A stretch of 64,000 nt of DNA from Rikenella microfusus (GCA_022736275.1 DZBJ01000001.1:1-64000); one strand, 5' to 3'. Shown: positions 43,401-51,467, counted from the stretch's first letter. Numbers and translations: made by a program. Notes: a model not told the origin generated them from the letters alone.

Positions 43401-44837
43401 ATGAATGATGTTTCTCAGTTTTCAGCAGGCATCTCGGTGCTCGAGATAACCTATATCCTTGCCTCAGTACTATTTATCATGGGACTCAAGATGCTCAGCC
43501 ATCCGCTGACGGCAAGACGTGGTAATATCCTTGCTGCCATTGGCATGATAATGGCCATTCTGGCAACCATTCTCTTTCACAGGAAGGATGGGATGCAGAT
43601 CGGCAATATAGGATGGATAATACTTGCCATTGTAATCGGAACGGCCATAGGCTGGGTGATTGCAAAAAGGGTGAAAATGACTGCAATGCCCCAGCTTGTA
43701 TCTTTCTTCAACGGTATGGGAGGGGCTGCTGCTGCTCTTATCTCCATTATGGAATTTCCGCATGTCAGTCAGGAACTTATTGCGAGAACAGGCATGGCCA
43801 ACGGACATGTGCTGGCAATACTCCTCGGACTGGTGATCGGAACCGTCTCATGGGCCGGAAGCATGATAGCCTTCGGTAAACTTGACGGATGGATAGGTGA
43901 TCTGAGGGTCAGGGCAATGAAGTATGTCAACCTTACCATTATGGCGGTGATAATCGGATTTGTGGTTTACATCATGACCCGTGACGTACAGGCCTCAGCC
44001 GAGCTGATGCCGCTGGTAATCATTCTTTTTGTTATTGCGGTTGCTTACGGAGTTCTCTTCGTTATGCCGATAGGTGGTGCTGACATGCCCGTCGTTATCT
44101 CCCTCCTTAACAGTTTCACCGGAGTGGCTGCAGCCATGGGCGGATTTCTTTACAATAACCAGGCGATGCTTACCGGAGGTATTCTTGTCGGTTCTGCAGG
44201 TACAATCCTTACAATTCTCATGTGCAGGGCAATGAACCGCTCACTTCTCAATGTAATAATCGGCGTGTTTGGCGGAGGAGGTCAGGCAGCCGAGTCTGCA
44301 GGAGGCGCAATAAAGGAGATAACGGTTTCAGATGCGGCCGTACTGCTCAGTTATTCAAAGAAGGTTGTCGTTGTTCCGGGCTACGGACTGGCGGTGGCAC
44401 AGGCGCAGCATATATGTCATGAGCTCGATAAGCTGCTTGATGAGAAAGGGGTGGAGGTGAAGTATGCAATTCACCCTGTCGCCGGACGCATGCCGGGCCA
44501 TATGAATGTGCTTATGGCAGAGGCCGATGTGCCTTATGAACAGCTGGTGGAGAGTGACGAGATCAATCCTGATCTTCCAAATACCGATGTCATTGTTGTG
44601 ATAGGTGCCAATGATGTGGTCAACCCGGCCGCCGAAGATGACCCTTCAAGCCCGATCTACGGTATGCCTATCGTGAAAGCCCGCGATGCCAGGAACATAA
44701 TAGTCATGAAGAGGGGAATGGGGAAGGGCTATGCTGCCATAGAGAACATGCTCTTCTTCAATGACAAAACACGCATGCTCTTCGGTGATGCCAAGAGCAC
44801 CCTGCAGGCACTGGTCAATGAGGTGAAAGCACTGTAA
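43401..44837 (+). CDS. pntB: NAD(P) transhydrogenase subunit beta
   Basis: Membrane domain (about 9 segments) plus the C-terminal NADP(H)-binding dIII. FFNGMGGAAAALISIME, SLLNSFTGVAAAMGGFL, then VVVPGYGLAVAQAQH and HPVAGRMPGHMNVLMAEADVPYE in dIII, ending FGDAKSTLQALVNEVKAL. 478 aa. With zwf and pgl, the operon couples two NADPH sources. Confidence 0.96.
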   Translation: MNDVSQFSAGISVLEITYILASVLFIMGLKMLSHPLTARRGNILAAIGMIMAILATILFHRKDGMQIGNIGWIILAIVIGTAIGWVIAKRVKMTAMPQLVSFFNGMGGAAAALISIMEFPHVSQELIARTGMANGHVLAILLGLVIGTVSWAGSMIAFGKLDGWIGDLRVRAMKYVNLTIMAVIIGFVVYIMTRDVQASAELMPLVIILFVIAVAYGVLFVMPIGGADMPVVISLLNSFTGVAAAMGGFLYNNQAMLTGGILVGSAGTILTILMCRAMNRSLLNVIIGVFGGGGQAAESAGGAIKEITVSDAAVLLSYSKKVVVVPGYGLAVAQAQHICHELDKLLDEKGVEVKYAIHPVAGRMPGHMNVLMAEADVPYEQLVESDEINPDLPNTDVIVVIGANDVVNPAAEDDPSSPIYGMPIVKARDARNIIVMKRGMGKGYAAIENMLFFNDKTRMLFGDAKSTLQALVNEVKAL

Positions 44838-44843
44838 ATGAGG

Positions 44844-44964
44844 CAATAGGGAATAGGCAATAGTCAAGATACTGTTATACATGCAGTTGGTGCAATGTTT
44901 ATGTCAACACTACTGCCTACTGCCTACTGTCTACTGCCTGCTGGTTTTGACTGCCGACTGATTC
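44844..44964. repeat. Heptamer arrays at a convergent junction
   Basis: Left part: CAATAGG, GAATAGG, CAATAGT (44844-44864). Right part: CTACTGC, CTACTGC, CTACTGT, CTACTGC, CTGCTGG (44910-44944), then GCCGACT-type units to about 44985. The CTACTGC block pairs in inverted sense with GCAGTAG/GCAATAG-type units seen here and at 10.44 kb. Confidence 0.88.
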
Positions 44965-44985
44965 TGACTGGCAACTGCTGACTCT

Positions 44986-46092
44986 CTATTTTGTTTGCCC
45001 CATTATCACGGCGGAGATATCCCCCCAGTACTTTTTATGGAACTTCAGACTGTTCTTGTCAAGCATTGAATGAAGCGTCTTTGGAACATCTTCCGGGGCG
45101 AATTTAACCTTTGAGCGGTCTTCATAGAGTGCTGACACCTCAGGGTGAAACTGCACGGAGAAGACATTAGGATACTTCAGATGCCGAATGCCTTCAATCA
45201 CCTTTCCGTCATCCGAGAGTGCCGTCACCTCGAAACAGGCGGCCACATCCTTCAGCGACTGGTGGTGGCTGCTGTAAACCAGTGGCCGGAGCTTCCTTGA
45301 AACCTTCACGTTACCACCGAAGAAACTGTCGTCAGAGAACTGCACCGGATGGATGTTTGTGCCCATGAAATCCTTGTCCTCCCGGATATTCTGCCAGTAA
45401 TTGCGGTGAAGGTTGGGACGGTCAATTTTTACATTCGTCTCCGGACTGAAGCTTTCGTATAACTGAGCGGGTATATCCTGATAGAGAGTCCCGCCTGCCG
45501 CCACATTCATCGACTGCATGCCGAGGCAGAAGCCGGTGACCACATAATCAGGGTTTTCTTTAAGCAGAGGAGTGAAGGCTGTATTCCGGGTTCCCCCAAG
45601 GAGATGGAACAGGAAGCTCACCTCAAAATAGTGGCGCCCCGGATCGGTTGTTTCAGAATACCAGTTCTCCTCACCGTACACGGCAGGAGGAATGTCCTGT
45701 CCGCCGAAGAAGATCACCCCGACGGAGTTTTCAAAAATCTTTCTGAAATCGTCGCTGCAGGGATTAGGTTTATATACCATATCTTCCTTCAGTGAACCCT
45801 TCACCTCATGCAGGTGCCACCAGGTCAACCCGTTCGTGGCAATATGCTCCGCCGACTTTGAAAAATCATACTCCTGGCTTGAATGGTAGACTCCAACGAG
45901 GCTTATCTCTTCCGGATTGATGTTCAGAAGCTTGTTTTTCACCAGGAATTCGACCACTCCGATATTCCCGACTGTAGGGTTCATCAGGATAAGATACTCC
46001 TGCTCGCGGCTGAAATCCTCCCTGAAAAAGTCCTGTGGGTAAAGTGAGATTACAAGGGCGAGAAATGCAAGGGTTAGAAGCAGTTTTTTCAT
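44986..46092 (-). CDS. Exported gamma-glutamyl-hydrolase-like (C26) glutamine amidotransferase-fold protein
   Basis: 368 aa with a Sec signal peptide (LLLTLAFLALVISLYPQ). The class I glutamine amidotransferase fold is seen from VIFFGGQDIPP onward; the nucleophile elbow GFCLGMQSMNVAAGGTLYQDIP and the HxE end VQFHPEVSAL are intact, so it is probably catalytically competent. Peptidase C26 members cleave gamma-glutamyl bonds (for example gamma-Glu-GABA or folate polyglutamate); the extracytoplasmic location points to a cell-wall or polyglutamate substrate. Fifty bp downstream of a lipoprotein glutamate-racemase homologue. Confidence 0.8.
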   Translation of the reverse strand: MKKLLLTLAFLALVISLYPQDFFREDFSREQEYLILMNPTVGNIGVVEFLVKNKLLNINPEEISLVGVYHSSQEYDFSKSAEHIATNGLTWWHLHEVKGSLKEDMVYKPNPCSDDFRKIFENSVGVIFFGGQDIPPAVYGEENWYSETTDPGRHYFEVSFLFHLLGGTRNTAFTPLLKENPDYVVTGFCLGMQSMNVAAGGTLYQDIPAQLYESFSPETNVKIDRPNLHRNYWQNIREDKDFMGTNIHPVQFSDDSFFGGNVKVSRKLRPLVYSSHHQSLKDVAACFEVTALSDDGKVIEGIRHLKYPNVFSVQFHPEVSALYEDRSKVKFAPEDVPKTLHSMLDKNSLKFHKKYWGDISAVIMGQTK

Positions 46093-46142
46093 GGTGAGGC
46101 TAATTTATAATGAGATGCTTGTTTATATTGTAAATGTAAATC

Positions 46143-47618
46143 TTAATCCATTACTATCCGCTTCTCGGAGGTGAGATATTCCGTTTTGGGGTTATCGCGA
46201 TTGAAAGAGACCATCATATCATAGATGGCAGGAACCTGGTGCGACAGCCGGGTGAGAATATCGCCGGGGATGGTGCTGCGGCTGAAGGGGACAACCCTGA
46301 CATATTCCTGGATTTCACCTGCACTACGGCCGTACTTGTACTCGTAGGTAAACGTCCAGTCATCGCGGAGTTCGACATTCTTATTGGGAGCGTTCGGCAC
46401 GCTGATATAGAATTCGCTGACCCTGTCCGGGCTACTGTTCAGGAGTCCTTTTTCAGAGAGGTGGCTGCAGAGCTGGTCTGCAACAACCGAAGCCGGGTTG
46501 ACGATGATCATATCCTCAGCTATGAGTGACCGGTATATGAACTCTCCGTTCTCAGTGTAATCTCTCAGACGGTTGAATTCATTCCTGAATGTCTCTTCGA
46601 AGAAAGGATAATGAGTACAGGCCATCACGACCGAGTTCAGCGGCAGGGCTCCCGGGGTATTCCTGATCTTTTCCATGAGGCTGACAACGTGAAATGCGAT
46701 GTAATTTTCAACGGAGTTGATCTGAACATTATGAGGGGAGGAGGCACCTCCTTCAAACAGGACTGCGCCGTTTGCAAGGTCAAAGTTGTAGCGGCTCCAC
46801 AGAGCCAGGTCTATCTTCAGTTCACCCGTGCCGGTATCTGAGGGTCCCCTGTACTCTGACCTCGGGACAGTTGCACTCCTGTCGATTGCGTCGGCGCTCT
46901 CGTCTATTGCCTCAGCTATCCCTATTCCTGCCTGCTGGAAAACATTGATTGTCTCCTCCTGACCGTCAGCACGGTTGACTTTATGCAGGGTCTCCGGGTA
47001 GGCGCCTGACTTGACTGTGCCGTCAGTAGCCATGACGGCTATGCTTCCGTTCTCACCGGGTGAGAAATTGGCGAAGGCTCCCTCTGCCCCGGCATCGATA
47101 ACCCCGATGACACCGATATCGGAACCTGCCTCTGCAAGAAAGGTCTTTATTGTGTCAAGAGCATATGCTGTAGCCGTGTTGCATGCGACAACTATTGCCT
47201 TGACAGGACTCTTGTCAGTCTGGTACCTTCGTGATGCAGCCGTCCTGTAATATTTGTTCCCGAGCAGAAACTGAACATCCTTCATCACGTGTTCAATCAG
47301 GAGGGCGATGTTGTTCTCAAGGGCATAATTGCCATACGGCATGTTGGCGAGGTCACCAAGGAAGATATATGATTCCTTTGTCAGTCCTTCATGCTCAATA
47401 ATATCAGCCAGCACCGAAAGTCCACCTGTCCCTGAGTCGAATACTCCAATGGGAAGTGTACAGTTGCCGTCAGGATAGTTTTCAAAATCGACATAATAGA
47501 AACTCCTTTTATCATCCTTGATGGCATTGCTGATGGTAGCAGGACCAATGCATGAGATGACAAGGAGCAGGAGCAAACCTGTGATGAGGGCGAATTTCCG
47601 GATGGGTATGATTTTCAT
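46143..47618 (-). CDS. Lipoprotein of the Asp/Glu racemase (MurI-like) family
   Basis: 491 aa starting at ATG 47618 (MKIIPIRKFAL). The signal peptide ends in LLVISC, a lipobox. The racemase fold begins at LPIGVFDSGTGGLSVLADI, and both catalytic cysteines are present: VVACNTATAYALDTI and VVMACTHYPFFEETF. YIFLGDLANMPYGNYALE replaces the usual YFGDxxxxPYG. Two inserts, one near residues 200-260 (RADGQEETINVFQQAG) and a C-terminal extension of about 100 residues, make it almost twice as long as MurI. Cytoplasmic MurI makes D-glutamate; a surface or periplasmic version has no known role that I can name. Paired with the C26 gene. Confidence 0.8.
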   Translation of the reverse strand: MKIIPIRKFALITGLLLLLVISCIGPATISNAIKDDKRSFYYVDFENYPDGNCTLPIGVFDSGTGGLSVLADIIEHEGLTKESYIFLGDLANMPYGNYALENNIALLIEHVMKDVQFLLGNKYYRTAASRRYQTDKSPVKAIVVACNTATAYALDTIKTFLAEAGSDIGVIGVIDAGAEGAFANFSPGENGSIAVMATDGTVKSGAYPETLHKVNRADGQEETINVFQQAGIGIAEAIDESADAIDRSATVPRSEYRGPSDTGTGELKIDLALWSRYNFDLANGAVLFEGGASSPHNVQINSVENYIAFHVVSLMEKIRNTPGALPLNSVVMACTHYPFFEETFRNEFNRLRDYTENGEFIYRSLIAEDMIIVNPASVVADQLCSHLSEKGLLNSSPDRVSEFYISVPNAPNKNVELRDDWTFTYEYKYGRSAGEIQEYVRVVPFSRSTIPGDILTRLSHQVPAIYDMMVSFNRDNPKTEYLTSEKRIVMD

Positions 47619-47752
47619 ATCCGCGGTATTATTGAAATTTAAAGAGTATGAATTTAGCATCTTGCCCCGATATTATCAATCATTTATGCTGAGGAACAAT
47701 TAACGGTCAGAAATTAAATTGCCGGTATGTGCAGTATAAATCAAAAAACCAC

Positions 47753-47760
47753 TATTTTTG
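47753..47760 (+). promoter_or_regulatory. TAnnTTTG promoter element for arsR
   Basis: Perfect TATTTTTG, directly abutting the palindromic operator at 47761. Confidence 0.7.
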
Positions 47761-47778
47761 TTTCGTCATTTCCCGAAA
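47761..47778. promoter_or_regulatory. Ars operator 1 (TTTCG-N8-CGAAA)
   Basis: TTTCG, 8-nt spacer, CGAAA. It starts at the base after the -7 box and ends 4 bp before arsR ATG 47783, so a bound repressor would cover the transcription start and autoregulate arsR. Confidence 0.78.
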
Positions 47779-47782
47779 TGAA

Positions 47783-48100
47783 ATGGAAATAAAGCAGGCA
47801 AAGAAAAAATATTACACCACTGACCAGGAGAAACTTGCGAAGTATGCCAAGGTCCTGTCACATCCGGTTCGGGTTTTTGTGATGGATTTCCTGGCCAACA
47901 ATCTTGATAAATGCTGTTACAGCGGCGACATGGCAGAAGAGTTGCCGATCGCACGATCAACCCTGTCTGAGCATCTGAAGGAGCTCAAGAAGGCGGGACT
48001 GATACAGGGAGAGATAAATCCGCCGTACATCAAGTATTGCATAAACCGTGAAAATTGGGATGAGGCAAAATTGTTACTAAATAATTTTTTCAAGCGATAA
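47783..48100 (+). CDS. arsR: ArsR/SmtB family metalloregulator
   Basis: 105 aa winged-helix repressor that releases DNA on binding arsenite or a related thiophilic compound. The fold begins AKVLSHPVRVFVMDFLANN; the recognition helix is ARSTLSEHLKELKKAGLI near residues 58-75. Candidate metal ligands are the vicinal Cys-Cys in LDKCCYSGDM (about residues 37-38) plus the Cys in KYCINRENW. The start ATG 47783 follows the operator; an upstream in-frame start at 47729 would put the promoter inside the gene. Four operators with the same half-site lie in the next 3.3 kb. Confidence 0.9.
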   Translation: MEIKQAKKKYYTTDQEKLAKYAKVLSHPVRVFVMDFLANNLDKCCYSGDMAEELPIARSTLSEHLKELKKAGLIQGEINPPYIKYCINRENWDEAKLLLNNFFKR

Positions 48101-48115
48101 AAATTTATTATTGTA

Positions 48116-48133
48116 TTTCGACGTTTTACGAAA
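48116..48133. promoter_or_regulatory. Ars operator 2 (TTTCG-N8-CGAAA)
   Basis: TTTCG (48116-48120), spacer ACGTTTTA, CGAAA (48129-48133), flanked by A and T to give ATTTCG...CGAAAT. A near-consensus TATTATTG box lies at 48106-48113. Confidence 0.8.
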
Positions 48134-48152
48134 TGAAAGGAGAATAACAGAT

Positions 48153-48386
48153 ATGGAGATTAAAATTCTGGGCCCGGGGTGCCCGAAATGCAAATCCCTG
48201 GAAAAAATGACTCGTGAAGTAGTGGAGCAGAACGGAATAGAAGCTACTGTTTCAAAAGTTGAGGATATCGTAGCCATTATGAACTGCGGTGTGTTGTCAA
48301 CCCCGGCCCTTGTGGTCAATGAGAAGGTTGTTTTAAAGGGACGTGTGCCTACTGTCGATGAACTTAAAAAGTTATTAGTCAACTAA
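48153..48386 (+). CDS. Small thioredoxin-family protein (redox-active disulfide protein 2 type)
   Basis: 77 aa cytosolic thioredoxin-like domain with the CPKC redox motif in ILGPGCPKCKSLEKM and the cis-proline loop VLSTPALVVNEKVVLKG. ATG 48153 has an AAAGGAGA ribosome-binding site 10 bp upstream, which is unusual strength for this phylum; the frame's upstream codons overlap operator 2 and are not coding. First gene of the group behind operator 2. Likely supplies reducing equivalents or a thiol carrier for arsenical handling. Confidence 0.88.
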   Translation: MEIKILGPGCPKCKSLEKMTREVVEQNGIEATVSKVEDIVAIMNCGVLSTPALVVNEKVVLKGRVPTVDELKKLLVN

Positions 48387-48400
48387 ACAATGATAGAGCA

Positions 48401-48841
48401 ATGAAAAAGGTAATCTGGATTTCAATAATTGTTGTCGCTCTGGTCGCTTTTTTGGCATTCCGGCCGGATAGCAAAGCCGATGTAAGTTCTGACGCTGCCA
48501 TAATTTCGGCTGATAAAATAGAGGTATATTATTTTCACTTCTCGCGCAGGTGCGTGACATGCCTTGCTGTAGAGAACAAAACGCAGGAGGCTATTGTTGC
48601 TCTGTATCCTGAAGCATACAGTAAGGGCAAGATCACCTTCGCCTCGGTTAATCTGGAGGATGAGAAGAGTAAACCGGTTGCTGAAAGAGTAAATGTCACT
48701 GGTCAGGCACTGATAATCATGAGCGGAGAATTCAAAAAGGATCTTACAGCCGAGGGTTTCTTGTATGCCAACAACAATTTTGAGAAGCTCAAGTCTGAGA
48801 TCAAAAAGGTGATGGACCCCCTTGTCAAAGACCTAAACTAA
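48401..48841 (+). CDS. Membrane-anchored thioredoxin-like protein with CxxC
   Basis: 146 aa: one N-terminal membrane segment (VIWISIIVVALVAFLAF), then a periplasmic thioredoxin-like domain with the CVTC motif in FHFSRRCVTCLAVENK. Similar proteins often sit with ArsG-type permeases. Lies 14 bp after the small thioredoxin gene and 5 bp before the permease gene, so the three are one unit. ArsE/ArsF-like role is inferred from this arrangement. Confidence 0.75.
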   Translation: MKKVIWISIIVVALVAFLAFRPDSKADVSSDAAIISADKIEVYYFHFSRRCVTCLAVENKTQEAIVALYPEAYSKGKITFASVNLEDEKSKPVAERVNVTGQALIIMSGEFKKDLTAEGFLYANNNFEKLKSEIKKVMDPLVKDLN

Positions 48842-48846
48842 TCCTC

Positions 48847-49548
48847 ATGGAACTGCTTCAGAGGATTCTTGAGAATTCTCAGTACTCATTTATAACGGCG
48901 GCTATATTGGGGCTGATGACTGCCATCAGCCCATGTCCGCTGGCAACGAACATATCTGCAATCGGTTTTATCAGTCGTGATCTGACTGACCGCAGGAGGG
49001 TCTTTCTCAACGGGTTGGTTTATACTCTGGGTAGGGCCATAACATATGTTGGTATTGCGTTGATCATATTTTTTGGCGCCAGCCAGATGGATATCTCAGG
49101 ATTGTTCCAGAAATGGGGAGAGAAACTGCTGGGCCCTGTACTGATCCTGATAGGCCTCTTTATGCTCGACTTCATCAAAATTAAGCTTCCGGGCGGAATG
49201 GGTTCATTCACAGAGAAGATAGGAGAGAGGGGCAGAAAGAGTTATCTGAACACACTGCTGCTTGGTATTCTGTTTGCCATGGCCTTCTGCCCATACAGCG
49301 GTGTTTTATATTTCGTTATGCTTATGCCTATGACAGTTGCAAGTACTGTAGGGTTATATCTGCCTCTGATATTTGCCATTGCAACAGGTATACCAGTGAT
49401 CATATTTGCATGGCTGCTGGCCTATGCCGTCAGCAATGTAGGCAAAATGTACAGCCGGATCAAAACCTTTGAGATATGGTTCAGGAGGGTGGTTGCTGTA
49501 CTGTTCATCGGAGTGGGAATATACTATATAATAAAAGCCATATTTTAG
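48847..49548 (+). CDS. ArsG-type permease (CcdA/DsbD-like membrane protein)
   Basis: 233 aa with six membrane segments. The cysteine-proline pairs GLMTAISPCPLATNISAIGF (segment 1) and FAMAFCPYSGVLYF (segment 4) are the CcdA/DsbD-type conserved cysteines. Proteins with the ISPCPLATN signature are annotated as ArsG-family efflux permeases for aromatic aminobenzylarsenicals. Together with the two upstream thioredoxin-like genes it resembles the arsEFG arrangement described in Shewanella. A general role in moving electrons across the membrane is the alternative. Confidence 0.78.
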   Translation: MELLQRILENSQYSFITAAILGLMTAISPCPLATNISAIGFISRDLTDRRRVFLNGLVYTLGRAITYVGIALIIFFGASQMDISGLFQKWGEKLLGPVLILIGLFMLDFIKIKLPGGMGSFTEKIGERGRKSYLNTLLLGILFAMAFCPYSGVLYFVMLMPMTVASTVGLYLPLIFAIATGIPVIIFAWLLAYAVSNVGKMYSRIKTFEIWFRRVVAVLFIGVGIYYIIKAIF

Positions 49549-49567
49549 AAAAAAAATTATGCATGTA

Positions 49568-49585
49568 TTTCGGGTTTTTACGAAA
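49568..49585. promoter_or_regulatory. Ars operator 3 (TTTCG-N8-CGAAA)
   Basis: TTTCG (49568-49572), spacer GGTTTTTA, CGAAA (49581-49585), again as ATTTCG...CGAAAT. It ends 19 bp before the permease start. The adjoining -7 box is weak (TATGCATG). Confidence 0.8.
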
Positions 49586-49604
49586 TGATAATAGATAAAT
49601 TAAA

Positions 49605-50954
49605 ATGGAATTAAAGAAAGAACTGAAGATCCTGTTATGGATCACCGTAGTGTTTGTTTTTGCGTTTTTCATGCCGATTGAAAGTGTCCGTTTCAACACT
49701 GCAGTCACGGCTACCTTTGATCTGGTGAAATGGTATGCCAGGGAACATGTGATTCTATGTCTGTTGCCTGCATTCTTTATTGCCGGTGTTATCTCGGTAT
49801 TTGTCAGTCAGGGTTCGGTCATCAAATATTTTGGAGCAAATGCCAAGAAGTGGCTGGCCTATACGGTCGCTGCAGGTTCGGGAACATTACTGGCTGTATG
49901 CTCCTGTACCATTCTTCCGCTTTTTTCAAGCATTCACAAGCGTGGCGCAGGCCTCGGCCCGGCAATAGCTTTCCTCTATTCCGGTCCGGCCATAAATATT
50001 CTTGCCATCATCCTTACTGCCCGGATACTTGGGTTTGAAATGGGTGTTGCCCGGGTCATCGGAGCAGTCTCCTTCAGCATTATAATCGGATTGATGATGT
50101 CGCTGATTTACAGGAAGGAAGAGAAGATCAAAAGGGAAGATCAGATGAATGTTATTCCGGAACCTGAAAAGAGACCTATGTGGCAGACAATGACACACTT
50201 CTTTACCCTGGTCATCATCCTGGTCTTTGCCAACTGGGGTAGTCCGTCAGCAGATGACACTTCAAGTGCATGGTACTATATCTTTACATACAAGTGGTAC
50301 ATAACGGGATTTTTCAGCCTGGTGCTTGCATGGTCTCTGATTAAGATCCTTAAGATTAAATGGCAGTGGGTATTGGCTGCAGCAGTTGTGACTGTGGTAT
50401 CTGTGCTCTTGTCTAATGCTCTGATTGATAGTGATAAGCTCAGGCCACTGGTGCCAATGATAGTGGGAATAACTGCGCTCAGCGTAATTACACTGCTTGA
50501 TAAGGAGGATGATGAAAACCGCGAGTGGACACTCTCCACATGGGGATTCGCCAAGCAGATAATTCCTCTTCTTGGAATCGGTGTTGTAATTGCCGGTTTC
50601 CTACTTGGTTCAACACACGACGGTCAAAGCATACCGGGTGTAGTCCCGAATGAGTGGATCGCAAAACTGGTTGGAGGAAATTCAGTATTTTCAAACTTCT
50701 TCGCCTCCATTGTAGGAGCTTTCATGTACTTTGCCACGCTTACCGAGGTTCCTATACTGCAGGGACTGCTATCTTCCGGGATGGGTAAGGGTCCTGCCCT
50801 TGCTCTTCTCCTTGCCGGCCCTTCTCTCTCGCTGCCCAATATGCTTGTTATAAGAGGTATTATAGGAAATCAAAAGACTGCAGTATACGTCAGTCTTGTT
50901 GTTGTAATGGCGACAATTTCAGGACTGATCTATGGAGCAATTTTTCAGCATTGA
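49605..50954 (+). CDS. ArsP_1/DUF318 family permease
   Basis: 449 aa with about ten membrane segments; two homologous halves contain LLPAFFIAGVISVF / LLGIGVVIAGFLLG and GPAIAFLYSGPAINILAI / GPALALLLAGPSLSLPNM. A cysteine pair in VCSCTILPLF near residue 98 matches the arsenical-binding cysteines of ArsP trivalent organoarsenical permeases. Behind its own copy of the ArsR operator, so induction by arsenicals is likely. Longer than the approximately 310-residue Campylobacter ArsP; it fits the larger permease subgroup often seen with arsR in Bacteroidota. Confidence 0.83.
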   Translation: MELKKELKILLWITVVFVFAFFMPIESVRFNTAVTATFDLVKWYAREHVILCLLPAFFIAGVISVFVSQGSVIKYFGANAKKWLAYTVAAGSGTLLAVCSCTILPLFSSIHKRGAGLGPAIAFLYSGPAINILAIILTARILGFEMGVARVIGAVSFSIIIGLMMSLIYRKEEKIKREDQMNVIPEPEKRPMWQTMTHFFTLVIILVFANWGSPSADDTSSAWYYIFTYKWYITGFFSLVLAWSLIKILKIKWQWVLAAAVVTVVSVLLSNALIDSDKLRPLVPMIVGITALSVITLLDKEDDENREWTLSTWGFAKQIIPLLGIGVVIAGFLLGSTHDGQSIPGVVPNEWIAKLVGGNSVFSNFFASIVGAFMYFATLTEVPILQGLLSSGMGKGPALALLLAGPSLSLPNMLVIRGIIGNQKTAVYVSLVVVMATISGLIYGAIFQH

Positions 50955-51007
50955 CATTGTCTTTTCCAGTATCTGCGACACCGGGCCCCGGAATATTAAA
51001 AATTACA

Positions 51008-51025
51008 TTTCGTAAATATACGAAA
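51008..51025. promoter_or_regulatory. Ars operator 4 (TTTCG-N8-CGAAA)
   Basis: TTTCG (51008-51012), spacer TAAATATA, CGAAA (51021-51025). Unlike site 1 it sits upstream of the -7 box, in the -33/-7 spacer. Confidence 0.8.
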
Positions 51026-51029
51026 CGAT

Positions 51030-51037
51030 TATCTTTG
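51030..51037 (+). promoter_or_regulatory. TAnnTTTG promoter element for arsC
   Basis: Perfect TATCTTTG only 4 bp before arsC ATG 51042; the transcript probably starts at or next to the ATG (leaderless). Confidence 0.7.
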
Positions 51038-51041
51038 ACAG

Positions 51042-51467
51042 ATGAAAATACTGATTCTTTGTACGGGAAACAGCTGCCGGAGCCAGATGGCTCACGGCTT
51101 TCTGCAGTCGTTTGATGAAACGATTTATGTGAGATCCGGCGGTACTGAGCCTGCAGCCCGTCTTAATCCAAAAGCCGTTAAGGTCATGGCTGACCTTGGG
51201 ATTGACATCAGCCATCACACTCCTCACCTGGTTGATGAATACCTCGATGAGGAGTGGGATTACGTGATCACCGTATGCGATCACGCCAATGAAACATGTC
51301 CGGCCTTCTTCGGTAAGGTGAAGCACCGTCTCCACCTCGGGTTCGAAGACCCCTCGCACGCTACCGGTACTCCCGAATTCATTCACAGCGAGTATATCAG
51401 GGTCCGTGATGAAATAAAGACGACTTTTCAGAAATTTTACGGCGAACACCTGCAGAACATTAACTGA
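51042..51467 (+). CDS. arsC: Arsenate reductase, thioredoxin-coupled (LMW-phosphatase type)
   Basis: Reduces arsenate to arsenite. 141 aa. The P-loop with nucleophile is ILCTGNSCRSQMAHGF (Cys 7), and the second/third redox cysteines are in ITVCDHANETCPAF near residues 79-86, the spacing of the S. aureus-type enzyme. The catalytic Asp is in LGFEDPSHATG. Start ATG 51042 is certain from homology. Downstream acr3 completes the reduction-and-efflux pathway. Confidence 0.95.
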   Translation: MKILILCTGNSCRSQMAHGFLQSFDETIYVRSGGTEPAARLNPKAVKVMADLGIDISHHTPHLVDEYLDEEWDYVITVCDHANETCPAFFGKVKHRLHLGFEDPSHATGTPEFIHSEYIRVRDEIKTTFQKFYGEHLQNIN

